Shown here: positions 12,055 through 23,879 of the stretch, in pieces | Position numbering within the stretch: position 1 is the first letter of the stretch | Layout of the letters: the number at the start of each line of letters is the position of its first letter | Source of the DNA: Hypoxylon rubiginosum | Lineage: Eukaryota > Ascomycota > Sordariomycetes > Xylariales > Hypoxylaceae | Direction of reading: 5' to 3' | NCBI GenBank assembly: GCA_902806565.1 | Contig: CADCXA010000029.1 | Coordinates: 372,001-436,000 of the forward strand | Length of the DNA stretch: 64,000 nt | Made by a program: the position numbers and the translations under genes | Notes under the pieces: model-generated | Told to the model about the DNA's origin: nothing | Databases searched by the model: none | Seen by the model: only the letters and a program-made list of their open reading frames with translations

Positions 12055-13504
12055 AAAAACGATTGCTAAAGAAGAGTGAAGGTTCCTAATTTTCGGCAGC
12101 TTGCGGTTCGCATACGGATGACCGCAGAGGTTTTATAAAAAAAAGATTCCCATGGTGAGCGAAGGTGACGCTCGGAAAAATCCAATTCGTCTGCATTTGA
12201 GATTTCGATACCAAAACATAAAAGTTCCGATGTTTTTCATAGAGTGGATAGATTTCACATGAGTCGTAATAAATTATGACAACAAGCTACAAGCTGAACA
12301 ATGTGCCTCTATCATACGAGCTCAATCACGATTAATTGGGTACTTCCTATTATAGGGGTAGATACTTGCAGTATTGCATGACGTAAGCTTGTTAGCTATC
12401 TCTTCCTGCTCACTAAATGGAGTTTTAACTGAATAGTAGCTACGTAGCTACTGTCGCTTAGTGAAATATACGAGGAATTGTCCTTCTAATTTGAAGTTGG
12501 GACGAAAGGTTTTGAAGTCGCATACGGCATGTGTGATACCGGAGACGCCAGAGCTAAAGACCCCTGGCGATTTACCCCAGCAGCCCCAGCCAGGACGGAA
12601 CCAGGGGTAAAACATCTCCACTATCTTCCTCCCGTCAACTTTTGCTTTCTTCAACTTCACCTTTAATTCTTCATAGCTACTACAAACCTATGATTGAAAA
12701 GAAATAAGATGACCTCTATATCTGATTATTTATTCTGCAATGTTTAGATTGACAATACTCCATGACCTTCGCAATGAACATGCTGGATCTACCAACAAGA
12801 GACTATTCCCGTCTCCTTACCTACCTAGGTAGGTAGTTCGCGATGCCTTACCCCTGGTCTGATGTCGTTTGAAGAAGGGGGGCTCCGCGCAGATCGAACC
12901 CGAGCTGTTTCAGCGCACCGATTCATCTGACATAGCCTCACGCTTCGCGATTAAGCTTCCTACGCACCAGATTCGCCCACTAGGAACCGAGCTTTGGACT
13001 GGACAAGCTCGTTAAGCTTGTAAGGTGATTGACATGAGCGTACCGTTGCAGCCTGTGGTTTGGTTCATACGGCATGGTTTGCCGACCCTGTCCTGCTATT
13101 ACTCTCGAGAGTAAGCAGTTTTCACATCTTCAACTATTCCCCTTCTCTTCATCATCGCTTCTAGATCGAAGCTCTTGGTTTGTTTCGTTTCTTCGTGCGA
13201 TCTTTTTTTCTTAGTTTCTATACTCGCTCTTGGCCGAGTCTTTCTTTACGTTGCCTTCATTTCGTCCTAGTGACCTTATTATTATAATTATCTTGTCCAT
13301 AGCCTCCGAGAGACTTGGGCTGCCAAGAGTAATAGATACCGTATTGTCTATCATCTTCGTGGAGCTTTAGCCTGGACGCATCGTACTTCCATAGAGGTCG
13401 TTGCATACTCTGGGACATGAGGTCATATTAAGTGATTTTATTTTCTCTTCTTTTTAGAGGCTAGCCCTTGTATATTCCTTCGGCCGCATCAACACTCATT
13501 CGAA
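12055..13504. other. Intergenic, SET-NAP to GH76
   Basis: A 1.45-kb spacer. A perfect palindrome CCTACCTAGGTAGG lies at about 12821-12834. From about 13120 the DNA becomes C/T-rich and forms the long leader of the GH76 gene. No gene has support. Confidence 0.55.
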
Positions 13505-14984
13505 ATGCGACCAACACTCCAAACGGCGGGCGTCGTGAGCCTGCTGGCAGGTGTGACTGGCGCTATTCAAGTTGACTTTACCAATGATGGTATGATACCC
13601 CCTACCGTAGCTTGTATTCCTGCGGCTGACATGGTATAGACTCGATAAAAGATGCGGCAAGCACCGCTGCGTTCGGGTTGTTGAAATATTACACGGGAAA
13701 TAACACAGGTGATACACCGGGCAACTTACCTGATCCGTATTTCTGTACGTGACCCGATTCGCTTTGATATAACCTCTACTCATACCAGTATCAGGGTGGG
13801 AAGCCGGCGCTATGTTCGGAACAATGATCGATTATTGGTTTTATACTGGAGACGAAACGTACAACGATGTGACGACACAAGCGATGGTGCACCAGGCAGG
13901 CGAAGACAACGACTACATGCCGCAGAACCAGACAAGAACGTTAGGGAACGATGACCAGGGATTCTGGGCCATGGCGGCCATGTCCGCCGCAGAGAACAAT
14001 TTTCCAAATCCACCCGACGGCCAACCGCAATGGTTAGCACTGGTCCAAGCAGTATTCAACGAATATGTTTCTCGATGGGATCCGAACACGTGTGGCGGGG
14101 GCCTGCGGTGGCAGATATTCACGTTCAACAACGGGTTCAACTACAAGAACTCCATCTCCAACGGCTGCTTTTTTAACATCGCCTCCCGGCTGGCAAGATA
14201 TACGGGGAACCAGACGTACGCGGACTGGGCCGAGAAGGTGTGGGACTGGATGGAGGAGGTCAAGTTCATCGACCAGGACTTCAACATCTTCGACGGAGGA
14301 GGCGTGGAGAACAACTGCGTCGACATCAACAAAGCCCAGTGGACCTACAACGCCGGCATATTCTTGCAGGGTACAGCCATGATGTACAACGTCACAGAGA
14401 CGGACACCTGGAAGCAGCGGGTGGAGGGCTTGGTGAGCAGGACGGTCGCGTATTTCTTCGACGACGGAATCGTGGTCGAGCGGCCGTGCGAGTCGTTCAA
14501 CTCGTGCGACTTCGACCAGCAGAGCTTCAAGGGGTACCTGATGCGGTGGATGGCGTCGGCCTCGCAGATGGCGCCTTTCACCTTCGACACGCTCATGCCG
14601 CTCGTCAAGTCCTCCGCGGCGGCGGCGGCCCAGCAGTGTTCCGGGTCCCCGCCGGCGACCGACTTCAAGGGCCAGCCCGGCACGGCGTGCGGGTTCAAGT
14701 GGACGGCCAAGGCCGCCTTCGACGGCCTCGCGGGCGTCGGCGAGCAGATGAGCGCGCTGTCCGCGATGCAGTACACCCTCGTCAAGAAGCAGGAGGCCAA
14801 GGCGCCCGTCACGGCCGACACGGGCGGGACGTCGGTCGGCAACCCGAACGCGGGGCGCCCTCCGGACGAGTACATGCCGATGCCGGTGGTGATCACGACG
14901 GGCGAGAAGGTGGCGGCGGGCTTCCTGACGACCGCGGTTGCCTTTAGCGTTATGGGCGCGTCCTTTTTCATCATGAAAGAGTAG
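13505..14984 (+). CDS. GH76 alpha-1,6-mannanase, Dfg5/Dcw1 type
   Basis: Predicted 459 residues from exons 13505-13589, 13640-13744 and 13795-14984. The acceptor at 13794 is chosen because it restores the conserved WWEAGAM. A signal peptide covers residues 1-20 (SLLAGVTGA end). The GH76 domain follows, with the paired catalytic aspartates in GNDDQGFW (Asp116 and Asp117). Other family blocks are [10 protein letters not shown] and [17 protein letters not shown]. The C-terminus is a hydrophobic segment (about 437-457) ending FFIMKE, after a Pro/Gly-rich linker, compatible with a GPI-anchor signal. Dfg5/Dcw1 enzymes move GPI proteins onto wall glucan through their mannose core. The third exon is much more GC-rich from 14200 on. 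Length fits the family (about 450-460). Confidence 0.94.
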
Positions 14985-15544
14985 GCAAGGCAAGGCAAAT
15001 TTGCATATCGTGACGAGGAAACGAGGAAATCTCTGGCACCGGGACCATTAGACATGGTATATATCTACTTAGGAATTATGCCTGGCGAGAGCATAACAAG
15101 GGCGTTCCGGATGGATGTACATTTTCTTGAATATATACCTGCTTTGAAAGCACATTTTTCATAATAAGTCGTAAATACGTATAGAAGACCATTTACGAGA
15201 CTGATCATAGCGAGTTGTGTTATCTGTCTCAATATCAGCACCTAGACACGCAATTGGGAAACAAGAAGTCGTAACCATGTGGTATGTATGTGCCTAGACA
15301 TGAGAAGTATATTGCCTTTGTAGTAAATCTAGATTGGCTGAGATTGCTCAGATGCCTCCCTAGACATCAATATCTTCGTGTCCTCCACTGAGCGTAACAG
15401 ATTTCAGCAACCCCTTCTTTACACCGAGTAGGGGCTTACAACACGTACATATGGAGCTCCGCAACACTTTTGCAGCTCAGCTAGGTGACCAAGCGAACCC
15501 GTTTATGCTATATCAAGCACCCTCGTCTCCATCTCCAAGTAGCC
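14985..15544. other. Intergenic between convergent genes
   Basis: Carries the 3' ends of the GH76 gene (+) and mitochondrial IF3 gene (-). AT-rich, no further structure seen. Confidence 0.55.
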
Positions 15545-16498
15545 TCACACCGTCTCCATATCCATCTCATCCCCCTCCCCCTCCCGCCCCTTCTTCCCCT
15601 TCCTAACCCCCGCCACCCCCTCGAAGAACAACTTCACCGTCCCCCCCACCTCCCCATCCATCCTACGCGCCTCCTTAGCGCCCCCGACCTCGCCCACCGC
15701 CTCCCGCACCGCGGCCAGCACGGCAACGGCCTCGTCGCGCGTCGCGGCCCGGCCCCGCCGTTTTTTGGCCAGGAGCACCTCGACGGAGAGCCCGCGGTCC
15801 AGGAAGTCCCGCAGCCGCCGCAGCTTGTGCGAGAGGTCGTGCGGCGCGATGGACCACGAGAGCTCGAGCTCCTTGCTGTCGACGGTGCGGCGGCGCGCGG
15901 CGCGCTGGGCCTCCTTGGCCACGGCGGACGCGGCCGCGTTGTCGACGACGCGGCACACGGCGGCTAGGGGTTCTACCACCGTCCCCGCAGCAGCAGGATC
16001 GCCGCCGCCATCTTCGGGGGACGGTTCCCGTTGGGGTGGGGGGGCCACCATGACCAGGGTGTGCTTCTTGGGGTTCAGGGACGCGAGGACGGCGGCGGTG
16101 CGCTGGGGCGGGGATAAGGTGCTCTCGGGGGGCGGGGACGCGATGCGCACCCACTGGTACGGGATCTTCTTGTTGGTCAGCCGGCCGTGGAAGGCGTCGG
16201 CGACGACGCGGCGCAGGGGCGGGGTCGTGGTTAGCGTGCGGACGTGGACGCCATGGTGTGCCGTCGGTGGTATGGTGGCTAATGGTCTCGACGATGTGAT
16301 GGGTATGGTTCGTGCGAGGATGCGGCTCGAGGAGGAGGAGGAGAAGAGCCGCGGCGGGAAGAGGTAGTAGTAGTATGTCATTGCGTGTTGCGTGGACGAA
16401 AACGAGGGGGAGCTGCTACGGCTGAGGAGGTCCGAGACGAGCACTCGGTGCAGAGCTCGAGCCGGAGAGGCGTAAGGGAGGCACCGTGGGTGTGCCAT
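15545..16498 (-). CDS. Mitochondrial translation initiation factor IF3-like protein
   Basis: Single-exon, 317 residues. Bacterial-type IF3 keeps ribosomal subunits apart and proofreads the initiator tRNA; fungal mitochondrial versions (Aim23 in yeast) are divergent. The N-terminal 90 residues are rich in Ser, Arg and Thr with almost no acidic residues, as in a mitochondrial presequence. The IF3 N-domain entry is recognisable at LTNKKIPYQWVRI. The C-domain has the hallmark KELELSWSIAPHDLSHKLR followed by RDFLDRGLSVEVLLAKKRRG, which mirrors the IF3 pattern KE(I/L)(K/R)-x-D-x-K-FL-G-KV-RGR. A proline-rich loop (PPPQREPSPEDGGGDPAAA) and an acidic tail (EGDEMDMETV) are additions. Extremely GC-rich coding DNA. 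Head-to-head with Imp1, another mitochondrial gene. Confidence 0.82.
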   Translation of the reverse strand: MAHPRCLPYASPARALHRVLVSDLLSRSSSPSFSSTQHAMTYYYYLFPPRLFSSSSSSRILARTIPITSSRPLATIPPTAHHGVHVRTLTTTPPLRRVVADAFHGRLTNKKIPYQWVRIASPPPESTLSPPQRTAAVLASLNPKKHTLVMVAPPPQREPSPEDGGGDPAAAGTVVEPLAAVCRVVDNAAASAVAKEAQRAARRRTVDSKELELSWSIAPHDLSHKLRRLRDFLDRGLSVEVLLAKKRRGRAATRDEAVAVLAAVREAVGEVGGAKEARRMDGEVGGTVKLFFEGVAGVRKGKKGREGEGDEMDMETV

Positions 16499-16989
16499 AC
16501 TGAGTGCCGAAAGGAATTGTATTACTCCCTACTAACAGAATTCCAGTGTTAGGGGTAGGCGTCTGTTGTTGCAAGATTCGCTATGCATTAGAGCTGTGCG
16601 ATGTGTTAAAACTGCTAAAAAGCTGAAGGTTTAGAGCTGCAAGCTGAAAAGGCCAATCATGTTACAGTACACACTTACTAGGATGTTAGCACTAAATGTT
16701 GTAGCTAATAAGCTCAGCGCCAAGACATACATACAAAGCTTCATTCTCATTCACATCAACCGATGCCGTTGCCCCTTTTTATATTCATGTACAAGGTATT
16801 CTATCTATTTTATACTCTCACACTGACTCGATCCACGAGAAATGAGGCATCGTAAGTTCCAGCGTCGTTGACGAGGACCATAACTATAAAAACCAAGACC
16901 TGCGCGCGCCCGAGAACAACGACGTATAAAAGCTCAGACTTCTCTCACTCAACCTCACCTCCCACCCTTTACTCACCACCCCCTCGACC
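16499..16989. other. Bidirectional promoter between two mitochondrial-protein genes
   Basis: A 491-bp AT-rich region between the divergent mtIF3 and Imp1 genes. The Imp1 side ends with a CT/CA-rich leader (16939-16989). A shared promoter is an inference from layout. Confidence 0.5.
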
Positions 16990-17618
16990 ATGCCGTCCCT
17001 CCTAGGCCACCCCCTCCGCGTCCTCCTCTACACCTGCAAGGCCCTGGCCCTGGGCCACGTCGCCGCCACCTACGGCTACAGCTGCGGGTACGGCTGGGGC
17101 CCGTCGATGCTCCCGACCTTCCTGACGCGCGACGAGTGGTTCGTCACCGACCGGTCCCGCCGCCGCGGCCGCGGCGTCCGCGTCGGCGACTGCGTCGTCT
17201 ACGCCATCCCCGTCGAGGCCCGCGAGGAGGGGATCAAGCGCGTCGTCGGCCTCCCCGGCGACTACGTCCTCCTCAACTCCCCCGGCGTCGGGAGCGGTAG
17301 TATGATACAGGTATGATCCCCCCTTTTTATTTTATTTTCATTTTTATTTTCAAATCTTAGTAGTATACCTAGTATCTGTTAGAGAAAATAGCTACTTACA
17401 TACGTATATCGCATTCTTAGGTACCCAAGGGCCACTGCTATATAGTCGGTGACAATCTTCCGTGGTCCAGGGACAGCCGCGACTTTGGCCCCTTGCCCAT
17501 GGGTCTCATCAAGGGTAAAGTGGTCGCTAAGGTGTCCGTGAACGGCTGGTGGCCGCCGAACTGGTTCACCAAGGTAGAAAGTGGTCTTCATCCTCAATTG
17601 GATTCGTCTAAACCATGA
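16990..17618 (+). CDS. imp1: Mitochondrial inner membrane protease subunit 1 (Imp1)
   Basis: Predicted 172 residues from exons 16990-17310 and 17421-17618 (phase 0 intron with GTATGA donor). Imp1 is an S26 (signal-peptidase type) serine/lysine protease that trims presequences of inner-membrane and intermembrane-space proteins. The catalytic Ser39 lies in GPSMLPT and the general-base Lys83 in GIKRVVGLPGD, both intact. The third S26 box is GDNLPWSRDSRDFGPLP. One N-terminal hydrophobic helix anchors it. Ser-Met order (PSM) and length favour Imp1 over Imp2. The DNA of exon 1 is very GC-rich. The tail (VESGLHPQLDSSKP) is family-variable. Confidence 0.93.
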
Positions 17619-18244
17619 CACGACAACACTCTCCCGTGTCAGGTATTTGAAACAGTGCCATGAGAAAAATCATGAATGTATTATGCTTGTATCATGACTG
17701 ATTTGCTTGCGGGTGGTGGGCGGTTCGGAAGAATGATTTGCTGGATATCATTTTTCGGAGAAGGGCAATCTAATTACAATGGCTTAAAACAACCACAGCC
17801 GCAACCACAAGCAGCGACCACGACTCCACGCAAGACGCTCCGTTACACGCAACTCCCAACACGACCTGCTATGACTATCAAGTAGGCTTCACCCCTTTTC
17901 CCCCAAACGGCTATGCCGCAGTGTACAAATGAGATCAAGTGACTTTCTCCCCTTTCCGCAAGGGGGAAGACGAGTTCTTGGTCGGGCAAGAAATGCGAAC
18001 CTGCAATACGCCCACCCGCAGTTCGAAGCCGCCCAATACGGATATGCATTCCCTATAAAATATCAAAGCAGCCTGGACCGTCGACGGAAAATACAGATGC
18101 CTGCTTATATAAAATACGCCCCCAACACCGGAACCAACCATGTCCGTGGGAAATGCCGGCCGAAACGAGGAGTCCAACCATATTAGTCAAAGGAAAAGAA
18201 GACGGAGAAGTTTGGTAGCGATCGTGGATGGGAATGGCACCGCT
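17619..18244. other. Intergenic between convergent genes
   Basis: Holds the 3' ends of Imp1 (+) and Vac8 (-). A CCACAGCCGCAACCACAAGC tract at 17791-17810 is low complexity. No gene has support. Confidence 0.55.
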
Positions 18245-20337
18245 TCATCCCTCTATATGCGCCTTCGACATACTCTGGCCCAGGAGCTCGAGGCAGCGTT
18301 GTGCAAGGTTGATGACTTCACCCTCGTCATCCTCTTCGAATTCGTTATCCGACTCAACTTGTCGGTTTGCGATTTGCTTGATCATCTCCACAATAGCATC
18401 CGACTTGCCAATGTGCGAAATCAGCGTCTTGTCTTCCGATTCCAGTAGCTGGAGGAGGGTCCATATAGCGATATGCTGGAATGTCGCATCACCACTAGCT
18501 AAGAATCTGCTCAGGTAGCCATGTATGCCACCATTCGGTTCCATCCAGTCCTGAATGAAGATCGAATAATCACCAACTACGCTATGTTAATAGACTGTTA
18601 TGGAATATAAGTACAAGTCGATAGAGCACATACCTTTCGAGGACAGATTGCCGAGGGCTGCAGCACTGTTACCCTGTACCTCAATACTGGGCGAATGCGT
18701 CAGAGGGATTAGGACATCGAAGACACCGAGGTTTAGCAAGTGCGTCTTCAGATCATCCGAGAGAGCAAGGACCGCGATCGCGGCCGTCATCTCCGATTGT
18801 ACCGTGACAGGCACATCCAAGACGAGTTGTTTGCATTTCTGTACTGCGCCAGCTTCTAGAACTAAAGCCTTGTTCCGGTCAGAGCTTGCAGCAAGGTTTC
18901 GGAGAGTCGAGATAGCGTGACATTGAATTTCTTCGTTATCCGTAGAGCCCAGAAGATCGACCAAGGGTTTCAGAAAGCCAGCCTCAATTATGGGCGACTC
19001 GTTCAGCGGGTGGATGGAGATGTTCCGTATGCAAGCGACAGCAGAAAGGATAAGGGGTAGATAAGAGGACTGGAGTAGGCGCAATAGAGGGTTAAGACCC
19101 TGAGCTCGAACAATATCTAGCTGGTACTTCTCGTCCGAGGCTAGGTTTCGGAGGGCCAACGCGGCTTGACACTGGACCTTGGGTGATGAAGAGTCCATCA
19201 AGTTGACGAGCGATTGCACAAGCTTGGTCTCGGACGCAGCCAATTTCCGCCGGTTGTTAGCGTCGACGGCAATGTTGCTTAGAGCCGTGGTGCAATAATA
19301 TTGAACATCAACGTCTGGCGACGACAGGAGTTGGACAAGCACGGGGATAGCACCTGCATTTACAAGCTGTTGCCGATTCTCGTCTGCGTCATAGGTCATT
19401 AGAAACTCCATATTATATGATTGACCAATGGCGTGAAGCCGAATGCTTACCTGAATGTGTCATATTGAGTAGTGCGCCAGTTGCGTTTCGTTGAACCCTC
19501 ATATCTCTCGATTTAGCCAGTCGAGTAAGCGGACCTAGTGCTCCTGATCGTGCAATCTTTGCCTTGTTCTCCTCGTGTGTCGCCAAGTTCGTGATGCATC
19601 CTACAGCATTGCATTGTACCTCGACATTCGGAGAAAGCATCTGGCGTATGAGGGGAGTCAAACCGCCAAGTTGGACGATCAGGACCTTATTCTCGGCTAG
19701 TTTGTTTGGTGAGATAGACGGTAAAACAAAGTCGTAGAGCCATACTCACTATTAACGGCAAGGTTTCCCAGCGCTGCACTAGCTGCTCGTTGCACTTCAA
19801 TATCGGGACTTTGAAGTAAGAATAGGATGGGCTCCAGGGTGTCCCGATCGACCTCGCGAACATCTAAGGGTACGTCAGCTCGAAGTCCCAATCTCCCAAG
19901 TATAGATCGGCCGGGTCTAAGCAAATGCCTGCCCCGTGGCTTAGCAATACCAAGTCCCTCCTGCCGATATTGATGTCGTTACGCACCTCGCTCCGTGATC
20001 TCTGCGAATGTTAAACTCGCACTTCGTTGCAGGTCGATATTGTCGGAGAAGACGAGGGTGCTTAGAGCTCGAAGAGGTTCGCCTGAGAAGAAGTCGGTCT
20101 CGCCGCGCTAGAAAACGGTTAGCTTAAAACGGTAGGAAGGTCGATCAGTCGAAGACACACGTTTTCGAGGTATTGGAGTAGGTCGGCGACAGCTTCTCGC
20201 TCGCTATCGGCTAATACAGGCTCGTAGAGACCGTCGCGAGATTTGCCTGCGTCGTGTTTTTTTTAGCACTAGAAAAGCTTGGATTGTCAGGAGACGGGTG
20301 TAGCCGTACCTCCGCAGCACGACTGGCAGGCCCCCAT
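18245..20337 (-). CDS. vac8: Vacuolar armadillo-repeat protein Vac8
   Basis: Predicted 558 residues from seven exons: 20337-20310, 20246-20161, 20107-19987, 19863-19750, 19696-19451, 19383-18634 and 18576-18245. Vac8 sits on the cytosolic face of the vacuole and links it to vacuole inheritance, nucleus-vacuole junctions, homotypic fusion and autophagy. The N-terminus [10 protein letters not shown] has Gly2 for myristoylation and Cys4, Cys7 and Cys8 for palmitoylation, all the expected lipid anchors. The body is a run of about eleven armadillo repeats (blocks such as [30 protein letters not shown]). Near the end an acidic insert ([11 protein letters not shown]) is followed by the conserved ARM-like CLELLGQSM. 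Length agrees closely with fungal orthologues. The many small introns are typical of this gene. Confidence 0.96.
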
Positions 20338-23300
20338 GGCTATGGGCGAAGATAGAAACCGTGATCAATGATGATGATCGTCTGTCTATATAGGTGATGA
20401 AGGATCAACGATGATGAACAGATGTTAGCAAGCTAGCTGCTCTCGTTTTTTCTTCTTAATTATCCAGGGTCATCGAAAATCCGATGTGACAGCACCGAGC
20501 GGCGAGCACTGAAGTTAGGCCCAAATAAGCCAGCAATCCCGAGGTGGTCCTATGATGTATCCTCGTGAGAGACTAGGGCGGGCGAAATATTACGTGCAGG
20601 TCGACGCGATAACAATTGTACGGGTTCGCATTTGCATTTGGCAACGGGACGGGACGATGAGATGATAGTCGAACCTAGACCTGGACTTGGACCTGGACCG
20701 GATCGTTGTTGGGTGGTCAAAGGGGGAAAAAGATGGGATGTCGTTTGAAATCTTTGCTGGGGAGTTGTTTACAAGTGCAAAAGTGCAAGTTGGAAGCTTG
20801 CACCAGAAAGTAGGTAGCAGTTTTGACGAGTCCCAGCAACCCTGCCAACTGCTATCCCCAGTCTCCAGTCCCCAGTCGTAACGTCTTTTTTTGCTAACCT
20901 TTATTAGGTGGATAGCATCAATACCTGAGGTAATACCTGAGGTACCTAAGCTAGCAGTCTGGATGCGCTATTGCCGCTTCTGCTGCGGAGCGCCTAGGTG
21001 ATGCTAGCGTGCTGAGAGAGTGTGGTTTCAGTGCGTACGGAGAAGGAATGGGTGCAGCGTGCAGGTTGCAGGTTACAGAGTGGGTTGCTATTGCTATGTA
21101 CATGTATGGGTGGATGGGTTTCTTGACGGGTGCATAAATTCGTGAATGGGTGCAAATAGATTTCGTAAATTGGGGGGCTATCGATCCTTCCGTTTTTCTT
21201 CATCTCGTATGAACTTGAACTGGGACCCGGAACGAATCGGCGGGCTGAGCCTTGGTCCAGTGTCCACTGTCGCAACCCAGTAGGTACCACCCTTACGCAT
21301 ATTTTTGGTCTCATTGTTTTTATGTCGCCGTATCGCCATCGTCATCGCTATACTAAAGTGTCGAGGAATACACGTAAGAATACTCCATCGGATGAAGAGA
21401 GCTAAATCAAAACCATATAGTTCTGTTTTAGACTCGAATATCCTCGAGGAGATACATCTACATATAATTACGGAGGTATAAGTTCAATACAATAAGGGAA
21501 GCATCAAAATCTGTAGCCAAGGTACATCCCACGTAAGTTACATAAGGTACATTATGTACATCCTACACGATAGCTTACATAAAAGCTAAAGGTCTCTTAA
21601 TCAACGAAACAGGCGCAGATTGACGTATGCCAGCCTTTTCAAGACAGCTCCTTAATCGTTACCTAATAACAAGCCACACAGCCAACCCACTTAAAGCTTG
21701 CTACCGCCACAGCTGCACAGTTACGATTTGGCTTGTGAAGAAAAAGGGAGCCGGCCGCTACCTTTGCTGCTTTGTCTCAGAAATATGACGTTCCATCCAT
21801 CCAAACCAACATGCAGCTTTCCGGCTGATAGGAACCGAGATCAAAGATATGTTCTGATTTTCTGCCGTGATGCTATAATTATCTCCCTTTTACTTTGAGG
21901 CTATTCGCAATCAAAGCTATCGAATCACTTCTTGGCTCCGGAAACGAGCAGGAGACTCGAATCGCACCTCTTGCTCATGATCAGTAGCAGTTCTCGAAAA
22001 ACATGTCATGAGGACCTACCTACTCGAGAGAGACAGTGGCTGAATGACCATGATCCAGCTGGTAGGATGGATCTTGGTTTTAATCCGACTTATTAGTCCA
22101 ACACCTCCAACTCTCTCCTCTCTTGCAACAATGTGCCCTCCCTCCTACGAGTCGCATTACTAGATGACGACAACTTTGCCTTCAGTGCTGCCTATACCAC
22201 ACCAACAGGTGGCTTGGTATAGGTAAGTAGCCATCAGCCGTATTTCTTTACCCAGATCCAAAGCCTATGAAAAGTATCGAATGGATAGTTGCCTGGCTTT
22301 GCTCTTTTACCAAGCCTTGCTGGTACTTGCTGGTAGGTTTCTTTCTTTCACAGGCGTCGTTTGCGCAGAAACGGGATGTCCCAACGATGCCGTGTTCCCT
22401 CGGTGTCACATCACTTCTTAATACGATGTGATAGATCATCTAGTTATCTATCTATTTTCATCGCTTTTATTACTTCGGCCTCGAGGCGTCAAGTATATTG
22501 TTTCTTGCGCGGCTGCGGATTACTATGACTGTGTTCATGCAAGAAGGGGGATCTCGGCACGATACGGGCATATATGTTCATTCGCACTACATCAGATCCG
22601 TATCTGAGAGTTATAGATACGGCGAAGGGTATGTTGGCCTGAATTAGGCAACTAGAAGCTATATGAAACCGAGATGTAATTTATTTTCTTCAAGACTAAT
22701 TTTAAATTATAATGTTGATAACGGTCAATAAAGAAAAAGATAATATGTTGGATCCTTTATACAGTATATATGGTAGTGGTAGTAAGAGATGTGTTGAAGC
22801 AGTGATGGAGTTAAAAGTCTCTACTGATAACACAGGAGCCTACTCATTTACACTTATCTTCAGCTTATTTAAGTTGGCTTTATCACCTCGAGTCCTCTTA
22901 TTATTCAGAGAAGAATGTCAGGATACAGATACACTAGATTACCCAGTCAGGTCGGGGCAAACTAAAAAAGAAGCGAGACAAGGGGCCTCCTATTGATTTG
23001 CAGAGGCTTGAAGATCAGTACAAAACCCACATGTCAATCCCTGTGTTGTCGGTCTCAAGTATCCTAGATGTAGCTCTCCTTATCAAGCGCAGCAAAACGA
23101 CGGCGTCGATACATTGAATGCGGTACATCGATGCCACCATCACCTACCTATCGAAACCCCTAATAGGCTCAGAGGTTCTAGAGGTCCAAGCGGCATTCGC
23201 CCTCTTGATTAATTGTCCTGTCAGATCTTCCCGAATACCCTTGATACCCTGATACCTACCCTACCAGCCTACATAAAAGGCTCTAGGTTTTCGTAGATAT

Positions 23301-23879
23301 CCAGTCGTTTATCAGCGCGACTCGCCCACTCTGCCACTCAACTCGCCAACTCGCCAACTCGCCAACTCGACTTGCCCACCCGGCTGCAGCCCCAAAGTCT
23401 AGAACACTCCGCCGAAGTAGAGGCGAGGCTATTTAAATCCCATGTGGTCTGACCTCACCGGGATCGTCGTCATCGCTCTTTTCCCTATTCTCGTCGGACT
23501 TCATTATCGTCATGTTGAGAGCTGAGGCGTCTATCTCGTGTCTTAGCTAGCAATTCGCCCACTGCTGCTTTCCGACTACATAATTTTTTTTAAAGTTGAT
23601 GTTTATCCAATCGCCAAGCAGCTTCTATCCGATAACAATCTCCCCTTTTTACTCTCCGCACCCCTCCCCCCCCCTCTTCGTCTTCTTCAACTTCGCACTT
23701 AAATCTTCTCCGCGCTCACACCTATTGCCAAACCTCTTGCTACACGCCTCCGGGGAGACGGACGTTCCACCACTAACCTATTCCGCCTGGCCCTAAAACC
23801 AAACCCCCCAAAAGAGCCCCAAAGGGAGCCACTCCAAGCCCCAAGGAATCTAAGGAACCCCCCCAAAGCAGGCAAAGCA
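20338..23879. other. Long intergenic region, Vac8 to Snf4
   Basis: A 3.5-kb gene-free stretch between divergent genes. A 12-bp direct duplication (AATACCTGAGGT) lies near 20920-20943. A tandem 8-bp repeat is listed separately at 23341-23368. The largest frame (22712-22996) is AT-rich, lacks any family resemblance and is not called. The last 300 bp before Snf4 are strongly C/T-rich, as in a long leader. Confidence 0.5.
23341..23368 (+). repeat. 8-bp tandem repeat (ACTCGCCA)
   Basis: About three and a half copies of ACTCGCCA, 0.5 kb upstream of the Snf4 start, with related ACTCGCCCACT copies just before it. Confidence 0.8.

Noticed and set aside
12880..12960. A GATCGAACCC sequence resembling the complement of a tRNA B-box
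   Set aside because: The flanking bases do not pair into a T-stem and no anticodon arm or acceptor stem could be built on either strand.
22712..22996. 94-codon open frame between Vac8 and Snf4
   Set aside because: AT-rich, no recognised family, no signal peptide or splice context, and not compositionally like real exons here.
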